A stretch of DNA of 64,000 nt. It comes from Sphingobacterium bovistauri. Its GTDB lineage: Bacteria > Bacteroidota > Bacteroidia > Sphingobacteriales > Sphingobacteriaceae. The notes below the pieces were generated by a model. It did not search any database. It had not been told where the DNA came from and saw only the letters and a program-made list of their open reading frames with translations. Positions 36,655-45,278 of this stretch are shown here, in pieces. Where the stretch lies: NCBI RefSeq assembly GCF_020295405.1, contig NZ_JADEYP010000006.1, positions 94,661 through 158,660 on the forward strand, read 5' to 3'. How positions within the stretch are numbered: position 1 is the stretch's first letter; each line of letters begins with the position of its first letter. The position numbers and the translations under genes were made by a program.

Positions 36655-37107
36655 ATGCGCATACTTTTAATTTTAATATTTTTTGTTCAATCGATATTTA
36701 CTTTTGCTCAAGACACAATCCCTAGTAAAAATAACGACATTAAAATCATTCAAAATTTCATCAATGATTTAGCTAAAAATGAAATTCGGTCTGACGTAAT
36801 TTTAAGTAAGTACGTCATTGTTGAAAATCCCACCGATGAATTATACGACTATTTGGAAGTAAGTCTAGATGAAATACGCATCAATCTTCTGAGTAAGAAA
36901 ATTGAAGATATCCAATATATACCTTATGCACAAATGCCGCGCAAAGATGTACGCGATATAGATCTCGAAGACTTAAATAGCAATAGAATATACTTTTTGA
37001 ACTATAAAAATCGTCAACTCTTGGCCGTGTATTTAGAACAAGAAAAATTAGCATCCTTTACTCTAGTTTCCAAAGGCAATAATAAAGCTCATTTTGTATT
37101 GTATTAA
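36655..37107 (+). CDS. Secreted hypothetical protein
   Basis: 150 residues with a signal peptide (ending FTFAQ). The mature part is mixed alpha/beta with no motif I recognise (DLAKNEIRSDVILSKYV, VLY end). It lies between the barrel-like gene and a Crp/Fnr regulator with a short gap (28 bases to the regulator), so it may be cotranscribed. Confidence 0.68.
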   Translation: MRILLILIFFVQSIFTFAQDTIPSKNNDIKIIQNFINDLAKNEIRSDVILSKYVIVENPTDELYDYLEVSLDEIRINLLSKKIEDIQYIPYAQMPRKDVRDIDLEDLNSNRIYFLNYKNRQLLAVYLEQEKLASFTLVSKGNNKAHFVLY

Positions 37108-37135
37108 GAATTGAAATTATTTCTTAAATTCTATA

Positions 37136-37717
37136 ATGAAAGATGAAGTAGTAAAACTAGTTATCAACATATTCGAGAGAATACATCCATTATCAGAAAA
37201 TCTAAAAGAAAAGATTTTCGAGGGTTCTGATGTAATTCACATCAAAAAGAAAGATGTACTTCTAAATATTGGCGAAACGAGTAAATACATTTACTTTATA
37301 TACAACGGTTCCCTTCGTTCCTATTACCTCGATCAGGAAGGAAAAGATAATACCTCATGGTTTCTATTTGAAAATGAACTTGCCATATCTGTTTATAGCT
37401 TTTTTACACAAAAACCATCTTTTGAGGCTGTAGAAACTTTGGAAGATTGCGTACTCCTACGTTTGAGTTTTAAAAAGCTTCAGCAATTATACCTCGAATT
37501 TCCAGAATTCAACTATATCGGAAGGATACTTACAGAACAATATTATATCCGAAGTGAAGAAAAAGCCAATTCACTGCGCATGCTATCCGCCAAAGAGCGT
37601 TACCAACAACTGATAGAACGCTATCCCGAAATAATAAAACGCGCCTCTCTTGGTTATATTGCATCCTATCTCGGTATCACGCAACACACCTTAAGCCGAA
37701 TTCGTTCGAAAGTCTAA
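37136..37717 (+). CDS. Crp/Fnr-family transcriptional regulator
   Basis: 193 residues: a cyclic-nucleotide-binding-type beta-roll (about 10-120; KDVLLNIGETSKYIYFIYNGSLRSYY) and a C-terminal winged helix (ASLGYIASYLGITQHTLSRIR). It belongs to the Bacteroidota branch that often lacks clear cAMP-binding residues, so the ligand is unknown. The gene ends next to a small hairpin (TTTGCC/GGCAAA, 37721-37736). Confidence 0.9.
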   Translation: MKDEVVKLVINIFERIHPLSENLKEKIFEGSDVIHIKKKDVLLNIGETSKYIYFIYNGSLRSYYLDQEGKDNTSWFLFENELAISVYSFFTQKPSFEAVETLEDCVLLRLSFKKLQQLYLEFPEFNYIGRILTEQYYIRSEEKANSLRMLSAKERYQQLIERYPEIIKRASLGYIASYLGITQHTLSRIRSKV

Positions 37718-37787
37718 TTTTTTGCCTTATGGCAAATTTAGAATTTCAAATCCATTGTAATTTTATATTCTAAAGACACCAAAGAAT

Positions 37788-39251
37788 ATGAAATTGAAAT
37801 ATATACTAGCGACTTTCATCTTACTAACAATACTATTAGTAGCAAAACCATCATTTCATCTATTAAAAACAAAATGGCATGAAAATATGGATAGTATAAC
37901 AACACCTAGAGGTTTTACAAACGATGCTAGTCATTTAAACCTAACAAAAATTGATAGTATTATTGAGGTACAACAAGATGAAGATAAATTCATTCTGCAA
38001 CTTCAATCTCTACTTAAATTAGCAAAAGAAAGAAGATTACCTATTTCTATAGCAGGAGGGAAATACTCTATGGGTGGTCATACGATGTATACCAATGGAA
38101 TTGTAATTAATATGCTTCCGTATAACAAAATCAGCATCGACACGCTAGATAGCACTATGAAAATTGGCGCAGGAGCTACTTGGAGTGAAGCTATAGCGCA
38201 ATTAGATAAATTTAATCGCACAGTAAAAGTGATGCAAGCTTTTAGCTCATTTAGTATTGGAGGCTCCATAAGTGTCAATGGTCATGGCTGGCAACCAAGC
38301 TCTCCTCCCATTTCTAGCAGTATAAAATCCTTGAAAGTGATGACTGCCGACGGTCAAGTAATAAACTGTTCATTTAATAACAATGAAGAGCTATTTAGAC
38401 TAGTAATTGGCGGATATGGTCTTTTTGCTATTATTTTGGAAGCCGAATTGGAAATTTCCCAAAACTCTCCTCTTAAATATTCAAGAATGACTTTTCCTGC
38501 AGAAGAATACTTGAATTATTTTGCAAAACATGTCACCAAAAATCAAAAAGCAGAGTTAGTGTACGGAAGATTAGATATTTCAAAAGACAATTTTCTAAAG
38601 AATGCAACACTAAATGTATTTTCAAAAACAAATGATAAGCCTAACTCAAGTTACAACAGCATACCCACAGAATTAAAAAGATTAATTTTTAGAGGCACGG
38701 TTAATAGCGAATATGGAAAGGAATTAAGAGCAGGTCTCGAAAATTATGCTTATAAATTTGGGGAAAGTCAAATTTATAGTCGTAATGAATTGCTAAATGA
38801 AAGAGTAGAGCTGATTGAAAACAAAGACTCACTATCAGTCGATATTCTTCATGAATATTTCATACCAGATAGAAACTTCAACAAATTCATCAAAGAAATT
38901 CAAAAAGTATTGCCTCACCAAAGTATTGATTTGCTTAATATAACTATCCGCGATGTAACAGAAGATACTATAAGTTATATGCGATATGCACGTGAACATA
39001 TGTTTGGATTTGTCTTTTTATTTAATCAGCCAAAAACAGATAAAGCAGAATTAGAGATGAAACAATTGACACAAAAACTTACTAACATTGCTATCAAAAA
39101 TGAAGGAACGTTTTATTTACCATACAGATTACACAATGACAAAGCACTATTGCACAAATCTTATCCACAAGCAGAAAGTTTCTTCGAGTTAAAAAAGAAA
39201 TATGATCCAACAGAATTGTTTAAAAACAAGTTTTATGTACATTACAAATGA
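37788..39251 (+). CDS. FAD-binding oxidoreductase (PCMH/GlcD-like), membrane-anchored
   Basis: 487 residues with an N-terminal membrane anchor or signal (about 5-22). The FAD-binding PCMH domain is seen in PISIAGGKYSMGGHTMY, KIGAGATWSEAI and ISVNGHGWQPSSPPISSSI. The C-terminal half resembles lactone or aldonate oxidases of this superfamily, ending with PTELFKNKFYVHY. The substrate cannot be told. It follows the Crp/Fnr gene by 70 bases. Confidence 0.85.
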   Translation: MKLKYILATFILLTILLVAKPSFHLLKTKWHENMDSITTPRGFTNDASHLNLTKIDSIIEVQQDEDKFILQLQSLLKLAKERRLPISIAGGKYSMGGHTMYTNGIVINMLPYNKISIDTLDSTMKIGAGATWSEAIAQLDKFNRTVKVMQAFSSFSIGGSISVNGHGWQPSSPPISSSIKSLKVMTADGQVINCSFNNNEELFRLVIGGYGLFAIILEAELEISQNSPLKYSRMTFPAEEYLNYFAKHVTKNQKAELVYGRLDISKDNFLKNATLNVFSKTNDKPNSSYNSIPTELKRLIFRGTVNSEYGKELRAGLENYAYKFGESQIYSRNELLNERVELIENKDSLSVDILHEYFIPDRNFNKFIKEIQKVLPHQSIDLLNITIRDVTEDTISYMRYAREHMFGFVFLFNQPKTDKAELEMKQLTQKLTNIAIKNEGTFYLPYRLHNDKALLHKSYPQAESFFELKKKYDPTELFKNKFYVHYK

Positions 39252-39284
39252 TATTTTCAATCTCAATAATTTTTTCTAAAAACT

Positions 39285-39316
39285 CTTGACATTCTTAAAA
39301 AGATAGTTGATATTTG
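39285..39316 (+). promoter_or_regulatory. Promoter of the trp operon
   Basis: CTTG (39285-39288), a 20-base spacer and GATATTTG (39309-39316, one mismatch to TAnnTTTG), placing the transcript start just before the leader peptide at 39334. Confidence 0.5.
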
Positions 39317-39333
39317 TTAAGAAGAATTTAGAA

Positions 39334-39381
39334 ATGAATCAATTTGTATCAAATAACGCATGGTGGTGGCACAACAATTAA
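39334..39381 (+). CDS. trpL: Trp operon leader peptide
   Basis: A 15-codon ORF encodes MNQFVSNNAWWWHNN. Its three consecutive Trp codons at 39361-39369 are the hallmark of a tryptophan-sensing leader. The stop codon lies within the first hairpin. A ribosome stalled at the Trp codons would cover region 1 (CACAAC, 39370-39375) and free region 2. The leader lies directly between a promoter and a rho-independent hairpin ahead of trpD. Confidence 0.88.
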   Translation: MNQFVSNNAWWWHNN

Positions 39382-39459
39382 CGTTGTGGCATTCTCCTAT
39401 TGCATAAATTTGTATACAATCAAAATATAATAGGCTTGCCAACATGGTGAGCCTTTTTA
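39370..39459 (+). promoter_or_regulatory. trp attenuator: alternative hairpins
   Basis: Three pairings compete. 1:2 is CACAAC (39370-39375) with GTTGTG (39383-39388). 2:3, the antiterminator, is GGCA (39388-39391) with TGCC (39437-39440) plus CCTATT (39396-39401) with AATAGG (39429-39434). 3:4, the terminator, is AGGCTTGCCA (39432-39441) with TGGTGAGCCT (39445-39454), with two G-T pairs, followed by TTTTATTT. The 2:3 and 3:4 structures share 39432-39440 and exclude each other, as in classical attenuation. Confidence 0.82.
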
Positions 39460-39503
39460 TTTGGCAATAACCTAGAAACCAAACTTTTAATTATACATTC
39501 AAA

Positions 39504-40493
39504 ATGAAAGAAATATTAAGGCATTTATTCGAGTACAAATCTTTCACACGTCAAGAAGCGTATGAAATCTTGACCAATATTGCCACGGGGAAATACGACA
39601 CACACCAAATTGCGGCCTTTATGACTGCCTATGGCATGCGTAGTATTCGTGTGGAAGAATTGGGTGGATTCCGTGATGCAATGTATGATTTATGTCTTAA
39701 AATGAACTTTCAGGGTTACGACCTGATAGATATGTGCGGTACAGGTGGTGATGGAAAAAATACATTTAACATATCTACATTAGCATCTTTTGTTGTGGCC
39801 GGAGCAGGTTATAAAGTCGCTAAACATGGCAATGTTGGAGTTTCATCAGGCTGTGGCTCTTCGAATGTGATGGAATATTTGGGGTATCAATTCACCAACG
39901 ACAAGGATACTTTGCAGAAGCAATTAGACGAAGCGAATATTTGCTTCTTACATGCTCCGTTATTTCATCCAGCGATGAAGACGGTAGCACCAATTCGTCG
40001 TGCTTTGGGAATTAAAACTTTCTTTAATATGCTTGGACCATTGACGAATCCAGCAAATCCAAAATTCCAATCCGTTGGTGTTTTTTCGTTAGAATTAGCT
40101 CGTTTGTATGGTTATTTGTATCAAAACACAGACAAACAATACAGTATTATCCACGCGTTGGATGGTTATGATGAAATATCGTTGACGGGAGATTTTAAAG
40201 TTATCAACAATACTGGTGAAAATTATTACACTGTAGATGAATTAGGCCTTGACACCGTAAAAGCGGAAGAATTAGCTGGTGGGGATAATGTAGAAGAAGC
40301 CGCTAAAATATTCCGAGAAATTATTGAAGGAAATGGTAATACCGTTCAAAATAATGTGGTATTAACGAACGCTGCTTTTGCCATCAAGACATTCCATCCC
40401 GAAAAAACTTTTGGTGATTGTTATTACGAAGCTGAAGAATCGTTATTGGGATTAAAAGCATTGAATAGTTTGAAGAAATTGACAGGAAATTAA
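39504..40493 (+). CDS. trpD: Anthranilate phosphoribosyltransferase
   Basis: Second step of tryptophan synthesis: transfers phosphoribose from PRPP to anthranilate. The 329-residue protein has the PRPP site DMCGTGGDGKNTFNIST, KHGNVGVSSGCGSSN, and the anthranilate-site region FLHAPLFHPAMKTVAPIRRALG. It is the first structural gene after the attenuator. In many relatives trpE and trpG precede it and trpC follows; here neither is the case. Confidence 0.97.
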   Translation: MKEILRHLFEYKSFTRQEAYEILTNIATGKYDTHQIAAFMTAYGMRSIRVEELGGFRDAMYDLCLKMNFQGYDLIDMCGTGGDGKNTFNISTLASFVVAGAGYKVAKHGNVGVSSGCGSSNVMEYLGYQFTNDKDTLQKQLDEANICFLHAPLFHPAMKTVAPIRRALGIKTFFNMLGPLTNPANPKFQSVGVFSLELARLYGYLYQNTDKQYSIIHALDGYDEISLTGDFKVINNTGENYYTVDELGLDTVKAEELAGGDNVEEAAKIFREIIEGNGNTVQNNVVLTNAAFAIKTFHPEKTFGDCYYEAEESLLGLKALNSLKKLTGN

Positions 40494-40503
40494 CGTTTTA
40501 TTT

Positions 40504-40987
40504 CGACAATAGGAGGAATCACTAAATGTCATATTGAGCGAAGCGAAATATCTAAAAATATAATTAACAGTAATAAAATATTATGATACATAACTATTTT
40601 GTTTATATACTTACTAATGTAAATAGAACAGTTTTGTATATAGGTGTTACTAATGATTTACCTACAAGATTACAAGAACATTACACTGATTCTCAAAAGA
40701 CTAAACGTCATTTTACAGGAAAGTATAATGTTTACTATTGAATTTATTGGGAAAGATATGACAATATAAATAATGCCATAGAAAGAGAAAAAGAATTAAA
40801 AGGATGGTGTAGAAGTAAAAAAGAAGATTTAATAAACTCACTTAATCCGTCATGGAGATTTCTTAATGATGAGGTATGATTTAGAGATTCCTCCTTCCGT
40901 CGGAATGACAATTACAAACTGCCATATTGAGCAAAGCGAAATATCTTTTGACTAATTTAGAGATTCCTCGCAAAGCTCGGAATGACA
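40504..40987. repeat. Palindromic repeat cluster carrying a GIY-YIG gene
   Basis: Five related repeat units flank the nuclease gene: an inverted copy of unit B (40504-40526), unit A (40527-40553, TGTCATATTGAGCGAAGCG...), unit B (40880-40910, TTTAGAGATTCCTCC...GGAATGACA), A' (40920-40946) and B' (40956-40987). A and the complement of B both begin TGTCAT and are imperfect inverted copies, so A-B pairs can form hairpins. A'-B' looks like a 68-base element without cargo. This is the only stretch over 300 bases without an intact gene. Confidence 0.75.
40583..40879 (+). pseudogene. GIY-YIG nuclease family gene with in-frame stop
   Basis: The frame from ATG 40583 encodes MIHNYFVYILTNVNRTVLYI then GVTNDLPTRLQEHY, a GIY-YIG core with the Tyr/Gly signature and catalytic Arg. 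TGA at 40739-40741 (codon 53) interrupts it where the family usually has a residue such as Leu. The same frame continues IYWERYDNINNAIEREKELKGWCR (with the catalytic-Glu region) to TGA at 40877-40879. Without the stop it would be 98 codons, the normal size of these stand-alone Bacteroidota nucleases. It is probably inactivated by one substitution. Confidence 0.85.
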
Positions 40988-40996
40988 AGAAAATAA

Positions 40997-41620
40997 ATGA
41001 TGAATAAAGAATTAAAAATAAAAGTTTGTGGGATGCGAGATGTGGAAAATATCCAGCAGCTTTTGAAGCTTCCTGTAGATTATATTGGTTTTATTTTCTA
41101 TTCAAAGTCAGCTCGTTTTGTCACTGAAAGACTTGCAATTTCTTTTCCTTCAACAATAAAAAAAGTTGGTGTCTTTGTAAATGCATCGAAAGAGGAAATT
41201 ATTACAAAAATCAAAGAATTTGATTTGCAGGTAGTCCAAATGCATGGGGATGAATCGCCAGAATTCTGCCAAGAAATAAAGGATCTGAGTATTGAAACTT
41301 TTAAGGCTTTTGGCATTGATGATGACTTCAATTGGGAAAGTATCTCGGCATACGAGGGAAAAGTTGATTATTTCCTTTTTGATACCAAAAGCAAACAATA
41401 CGGTGGAACTGGACAAACATTTGATTGGGAGAAATTGAAAGATTATCCTTACGATACACCATATTGGTTAAGCGGGGGAATTTCGTTAGAAAATATCGAA
41501 GAAGCTGCAAATTATAAAGACAACAAATTATACGGTTTGGATTTAAATTCAAAATTTGAACTCGAACCAGCATTAAAAAATACAGATTCGTTAACACAAG
41601 CATTCTCTATACTAAAATGA
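40997..41620 (+). CDS. trpF: Phosphoribosylanthranilate isomerase
   Basis: Converts N-(5-phosphoribosyl)anthranilate to CdRP. The 207-residue TIM barrel has the N-terminal catalytic Cys in [42 protein letters not shown] and the phosphate loop [11 protein letters not shown]. The ATG at 41000 is an alternative start. Its stop overlaps the trpB start by 4 bases. It is separated from trpD by the repeat/GIY-YIG cluster. Confidence 0.96.
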   Translation: MMNKELKIKVCGMRDVENIQQLLKLPVDYIGFIFYSKSARFVTERLAISFPSTIKKVGVFVNASKEEIITKIKEFDLQVVQMHGDESPEFCQEIKDLSIETFKAFGIDDDFNWESISAYEGKVDYFLFDTKSKQYGGTGQTFDWEKLKDYPYDTPYWLSGGISLENIEEAANYKDNKLYGLDLNSKFELEPALKNTDSLTQAFSILK

Positions 41621-42801
41621 GTAAATATCAAGTAGATAGCAAAGGATATTACGGACCATTTGGCGGCGCTTACATCCCCGAAATGTTGTATCCCAATGTG
41701 GAAGAATTGCAAAATCAATATTTGCAAATCATGGATGATCCTTCGTTCAAGGAAGAATTTGAGCAATTACTGAAAGATTACGTTGGAAGACCTTCTCCAT
41801 TGTATCATGCTAAGCGTTTGTCGGAACGTTATGGTGCAAATATCTTTTTAAAAAGAGAGGATTTGAACCATACCGGCGCACACAAAATCAACAATACAAT
41901 TGGTCAAATTTTGTTAGCAGAAAAATTAGGCAAGAAACGTATTATTGCCGAAACAGGTGCTGGACAACATGGTGTGGCTACGGCTACAGTTTGTGCGTTG
42001 AAAGGTTTGGAATGTGTGGTCTATATGGGCGAAGTTGACATCCAACGTCAAGCACCAAACGTCGCCCGTATGAAAATGATGGGTGCGACGGTAGTTCCTG
42101 CGACTTCTGGTAGTAAAACATTGAAAGATGCAACAAACGAAGCGTTACGTGATTGGATTAACAATCCAGTCGATACACATTATATTATTGGTTCGGTCGT
42201 AGGACCGCATCCTTATCCAGATATGGTGGCACGTTTTCAATCTATTATTTCCTTCGAAACGAGAAAACAACTGCTAGAAAAAACTGGAAAAGAAACGCCT
42301 GATATTGTGATGGCTTGTGTAGGTGGCGGCTCGAATGCTGCTGGTATGTTTTATCATTTCTTGGATGAGGAGAATGTAAAAATTGTAGCCGTTGAAGCAG
42401 CTGGACATGGAGTTGATTCTGGTGAATCTGCTGCCACCACAGCTTTAGGCAAAGAAGGTGTATTACATGGTTCACGTCAGATTTTGATGCAGACCGAAGA
42501 CGGTCAAGTTATCGAGCCCTATTCTATTTCGGCTGGTTTGGATTATCCAGGCATTGGCCCACAACACGCTTGGTTATTTAAATCAGGTCGTGGTGAATAT
42601 GTTTCTGCAACGGATGATGAAGCGATGCAAGCTGGATTACGCCTAACGAAATTGGAAGGTATTATCCCAGCAATTGAAAGTTCACACGCGTTGGCACATT
42701 TGGAAAAAATGAATTTCAAAGGTGATGAAACCGTCGTGATTTGTCTTTCAGGTCGTGGAGACAAGGATTTAGATAATTATATGAAGTATTTCAATTTATA
42801 A
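41617..42801 (+). CDS. trpB: Tryptophan synthase beta chain
   Basis: PLP enzyme that joins indole and serine to make tryptophan. The 394-residue protein has the PLP lysine in [10 protein letters not shown] (about K90), [12 protein letters not shown], and the phosphate loop [12 protein letters not shown]. Translationally coupled to trpF (ATGA overlap). Partner of the TrpA encoded 71 bases downstream. Confidence 0.98.
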   Translation: MSKYQVDSKGYYGPFGGAYIPEMLYPNVEELQNQYLQIMDDPSFKEEFEQLLKDYVGRPSPLYHAKRLSERYGANIFLKREDLNHTGAHKINNTIGQILLAEKLGKKRIIAETGAGQHGVATATVCALKGLECVVYMGEVDIQRQAPNVARMKMMGATVVPATSGSKTLKDATNEALRDWINNPVDTHYIIGSVVGPHPYPDMVARFQSIISFETRKQLLEKTGKETPDIVMACVGGGSNAAGMFYHFLDEENVKIVAVEAAGHGVDSGESAATTALGKEGVLHGSRQILMQTEDGQVIEPYSISAGLDYPGIGPQHAWLFKSGRGEYVSATDDEAMQAGLRLTKLEGIIPAIESSHALAHLEKMNFKGDETVVICLSGRGDKDLDNYMKYFNL

Positions 42802-42802
42802 T

Positions 42803-42866
42803 ATTGCCATAGGCAATAGGTTATAAGCCATCCGCTTAGAGCTTAAAGCCTAAAGCATAATGCTTT
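42803..42866. repeat. Short palindromic repeats between trpB and trpA
   Basis: The 71-base gap contains ATTGCC-ata-GGCAAT (42803-42817), several GCTTA/TAAGC-like words, and AAAGCAT-A-ATGCTTT (42852-42866). The AGGCAATAGGTTATAAGCC style is like dispersed intergenic repeats of this phylum. No protein is encoded here. Confidence 0.5.
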
Positions 42867-42872
42867 TAGAAA

Positions 42873-43628
42873 ATGCAAGTAACAAAACATTCAAACGGAT
42901 TGTTGTCCATATATTTTACAGCGGGTTATCCAACTTTGGATAGTACCGTACTGATTGCCAAAACATTGGAAGAAGCTGGAGCTGATTTCTTAGAAATCGG
43001 TTTTCCATATTCTGATCCTGTAGCCGATGGTCCAACTATTCAACATGCTTCGGAGGAAGCCTTGAAAAATGGCATGACGCTAAAAATTCTTTTTGAGCAA
43101 TTAAAAGATTTACGCAAACATGTTAGCATTCCAGTATACCTAATGGGCTATGTAAATCCAGTATTGCAATATGGGGTAGAAAATTTCTGCAAATCTTGTA
43201 AAGAAGTTGGTGTAAACGGAACAATCATTCCAGATTTGCCGATGTATGAATATGAAGAATTGTACCAAACTATTTTCGAAGAAAATGGAATAAGCAATAT
43301 CTTCTTGGTAACACCACAAACTTCAGAACAACGCATTCGCAAAATCGATGATTTGTCTACCAACTTCATTTATTTACTTTCATCGAATGCCACTACTGGT
43401 AAAAATTTAGAAGTAAAAGACCAAGCTGAAGCATACTTCAAACGTATCAAAGAAATGCACTTGAAAAATCCATTTATTATTGGTTTTGGTATTTCTAATC
43501 AAGAGACTTTCCAAAAAGCGACAAATTACGCCAATGGAGCAATTGTCGGAACAGCTTTTGTCAAGCTTCTAGCTGAAGAAAATTACTTAGAAAAAATTCC
43601 TGCTTTTATAAAGAGTATTAAGGGGTAA
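42873..43628 (+). CDS. trpA: Tryptophan synthase alpha chain
   Basis: Cleaves indole-3-glycerol phosphate to indole and glyceraldehyde-3-phosphate. The 251-residue TIM barrel has the catalytic Glu41 and Asp52 in FLEIGFPYSDPVADGP (equivalent to E49/D60 of the enteric enzyme) and the phosphate site GFGISNQET and GAIVGTAFV. Last gene of the trp operon, ending in a strong terminator that overlaps its stop. Confidence 0.97.
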   Translation: MQVTKHSNGLLSIYFTAGYPTLDSTVLIAKTLEEAGADFLEIGFPYSDPVADGPTIQHASEEALKNGMTLKILFEQLKDLRKHVSIPVYLMGYVNPVLQYGVENFCKSCKEVGVNGTIIPDLPMYEYEELYQTIFEENGISNIFLVTPQTSEQRIRKIDDLSTNFIYLLSSNATTGKNLEVKDQAEAYFKRIKEMHLKNPFIIGFGISNQETFQKATNYANGAIVGTAFVKLLAEENYLEKIPAFIKSIKG

Positions 43629-43671
43629 AACAACAAAGAAGTCGAGAACATCTCGGCTTCTTTGTTGTTTT
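43627..43671 (+). terminator. Terminator of the trp operon
   Basis: 15-bp stem AAAACAACAAAGAAG / CTTCTTTGTTGTTTT extended by CGAG/CTCG after one mismatch, with a 5-base loop. Starts within the trpA stop codon. Confidence 0.87.
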
Positions 43672-43723
43672 ATAATATAGGATTTAATTTATATATTTAA
43701 ATCTCATATACCAACCAATTATT

Positions 43724-43954
43724 ATGACATTAAAATTTAACAAAACAGATATTTTATTTATCGCATTAATTGTAATTAGTTTTTTGGTTTTTTATTATGG
43801 GAAAAACATATCCATACTTTCAATCGTTTTTATGAACTTGACGTTCTTGTTAAAGAATAAGACATCGGATGGATTGTATAAAATCTTAAAACCTATTCTT
43901 CTATTAATTGCAGGATCACTTATTGCAGTTGGTTTTTACATAAATAATTATTAA
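43724..43954 (+). CDS. Small membrane protein, function unknown
   Basis: 76 residues with two or three membrane segments (about 9-24, 27-43 and 52-72) and no charged domain of note. No recognised family. It stands alone between the trp terminator and a convergent EEP gene; a short hairpin GGCAAT/ATTGCC (43983-43997) may end it. Confidence 0.6.
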   Translation: MTLKFNKTDILFIALIVISFLVFYYGKNISILSIVFMNLTFLLKNKTSDGLYKILKPILLLIAGSLIAVGFYINNY

Positions 43955-44003
43955 AAGCGTTAAAGAATAACAAAACCACTATGGCAATAAGATTGCCTGT
44001 CTT

Positions 44004-45077
44004 TTATTCATCACTTCTATTATCACTTTCCTCATCCTTTCCTTCTTCTATCAATTCTTCTACTTCTTCCTTCTCTTCTGCATCCAAAGTCTTCACATCC
44101 TTTTCTTGTTCTTCATTCCTTTTATCAATATAAAAAGTACAACACATCGGAAAATGGTCCGAGCCTATTGACGGCAGAATCTTCAAATCATCTACAAAAA
44201 CATCTGGACTGTGGTACAATAAATCCAACGGAATACGGAAAAACCAATATTTAGCATGGAATGTGGCTAAATATCCTCGACCATATCTCGCATCGATCAA
44301 ACCACTCGCTTTCTTAAATAAGATGGAAACACTAGACCAAGCGACCGTATTAAAATCTCCTGTGATCACTACTGGTAGATTCTGTTTCTTAGCTTGCTTT
44401 GCTAAACTCAATAAATCGCCATCTCGTTCTTTGGAGGTCTCTTCTTCGGTAGGACTTGGTGGTGGTGGATGTACCCCAAAGAACACAAATCGATAACCAT
44501 CTTCTGTTTCCAATTCTGCTTCTATACTTGGCAAATCATCTGCTACGAAATAATGAACCTTCATATTTCGAATGTTAAGCTTAGAATAGAAATGCATCCC
44601 GTAGGTATTTTCTAACGCTATTTCCTTAAAATTCGGATAATCGTCCTTCAATTCCTGAAAGGCATTTTCCCACTCTTGATTACTTTCCATCGTCAGAAAA
44701 ATATCAGGTTGCTCTTTACGAATCATTTGCACAAAACGTTCGTATTCGCTATTAAATTGATAAACATTGACGGAAATAATCTTCACATGTTGGGAATGCT
44801 GTTCCGATGGTTTAAACTTATTGTCCCTCCAAAATTTAGTGAATCGCGCAAACACATAAAAATTATAGGCTATGCACAAAAGTAACATGAGTAGAATAGC
44901 CCACGAATATTCAATTTTATTCCAATAAATAATCGTAAAAACTAATGTCAATAATTGTAGAAACAACAATTGTGGTCGTATAAAATCTGGTACTCGAAAG
45001 ACCCAATGTTGATTCTTAAAGAACGGGAGTATATGTAAGATAAAAAGTATTGAAGTAAAAATTAAGATTATGCTCAT
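44004..45077 (-). CDS. Membrane-anchored endonuclease/exonuclease/phosphatase (EEP) protein
   Basis: 357 residues: about three membrane segments in the first 80, then an EEP catalytic domain (about 95-320) with SVNVYQFNSEYERF, TMESNQEW, the Asp/Asn pair in VITGDFNTVAWS and the C-terminal GSDHFPM. The tail from about 325 is strongly acidic (EEKEEVEELIEEGKDEE). Family members act on nucleic acids or phospholipid or phosphoester substrates; the specific one here is unknown. The membrane anchor suggests action at the membrane. Confidence 0.88.
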   Translation of the reverse strand: MSIILIFTSILFILHILPFFKNQHWVFRVPDFIRPQLLFLQLLTLVFTIIYWNKIEYSWAILLMLLLCIAYNFYVFARFTKFWRDNKFKPSEQHSQHVKIISVNVYQFNSEYERFVQMIRKEQPDIFLTMESNQEWENAFQELKDDYPNFKEIALENTYGMHFYSKLNIRNMKVHYFVADDLPSIEAELETEDGYRFVFFGVHPPPPSPTEEETSKERDGDLLSLAKQAKKQNLPVVITGDFNTVAWSSVSILFKKASGLIDARYGRGYLATFHAKYWFFRIPLDLLYHSPDVFVDDLKILPSIGSDHFPMCCTFYIDKRNEEQEKDVKTLDAEEKEEVEELIEEGKDEESDNRSDE

Positions 45078-45278
45078 GTTAATTGTAATTTCTTTAAAGT
45101 TATATCAACCATACAATTTTCTTACTATAAAATCAAATCCTAATTAAATGCAAGATTATTTTTTTTTATTTTTTTTCTAAAATTATAATAATTAACTAGA
45201 AGATTATTTATATTTAGATAACTATTTAACAAAACAAATTATACTATACTTTGTTTTGAAATACATCTACTACTATTT

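Noticed and set aside
39334..39459. trp leader as a T-box or riboswitch
   Set aside because: No T-box motif or specifier loop; the WWW leader and alternative hairpins explain the region fully.
40583..40879. TGA in the GIY-YIG gene read as a sense codon (recoding or alternative code)
   Set aside because: TGA serves as a normal stop in tilS, the 51168 peptide gene and trpF in this window, and no selenocysteine-type element was seen.
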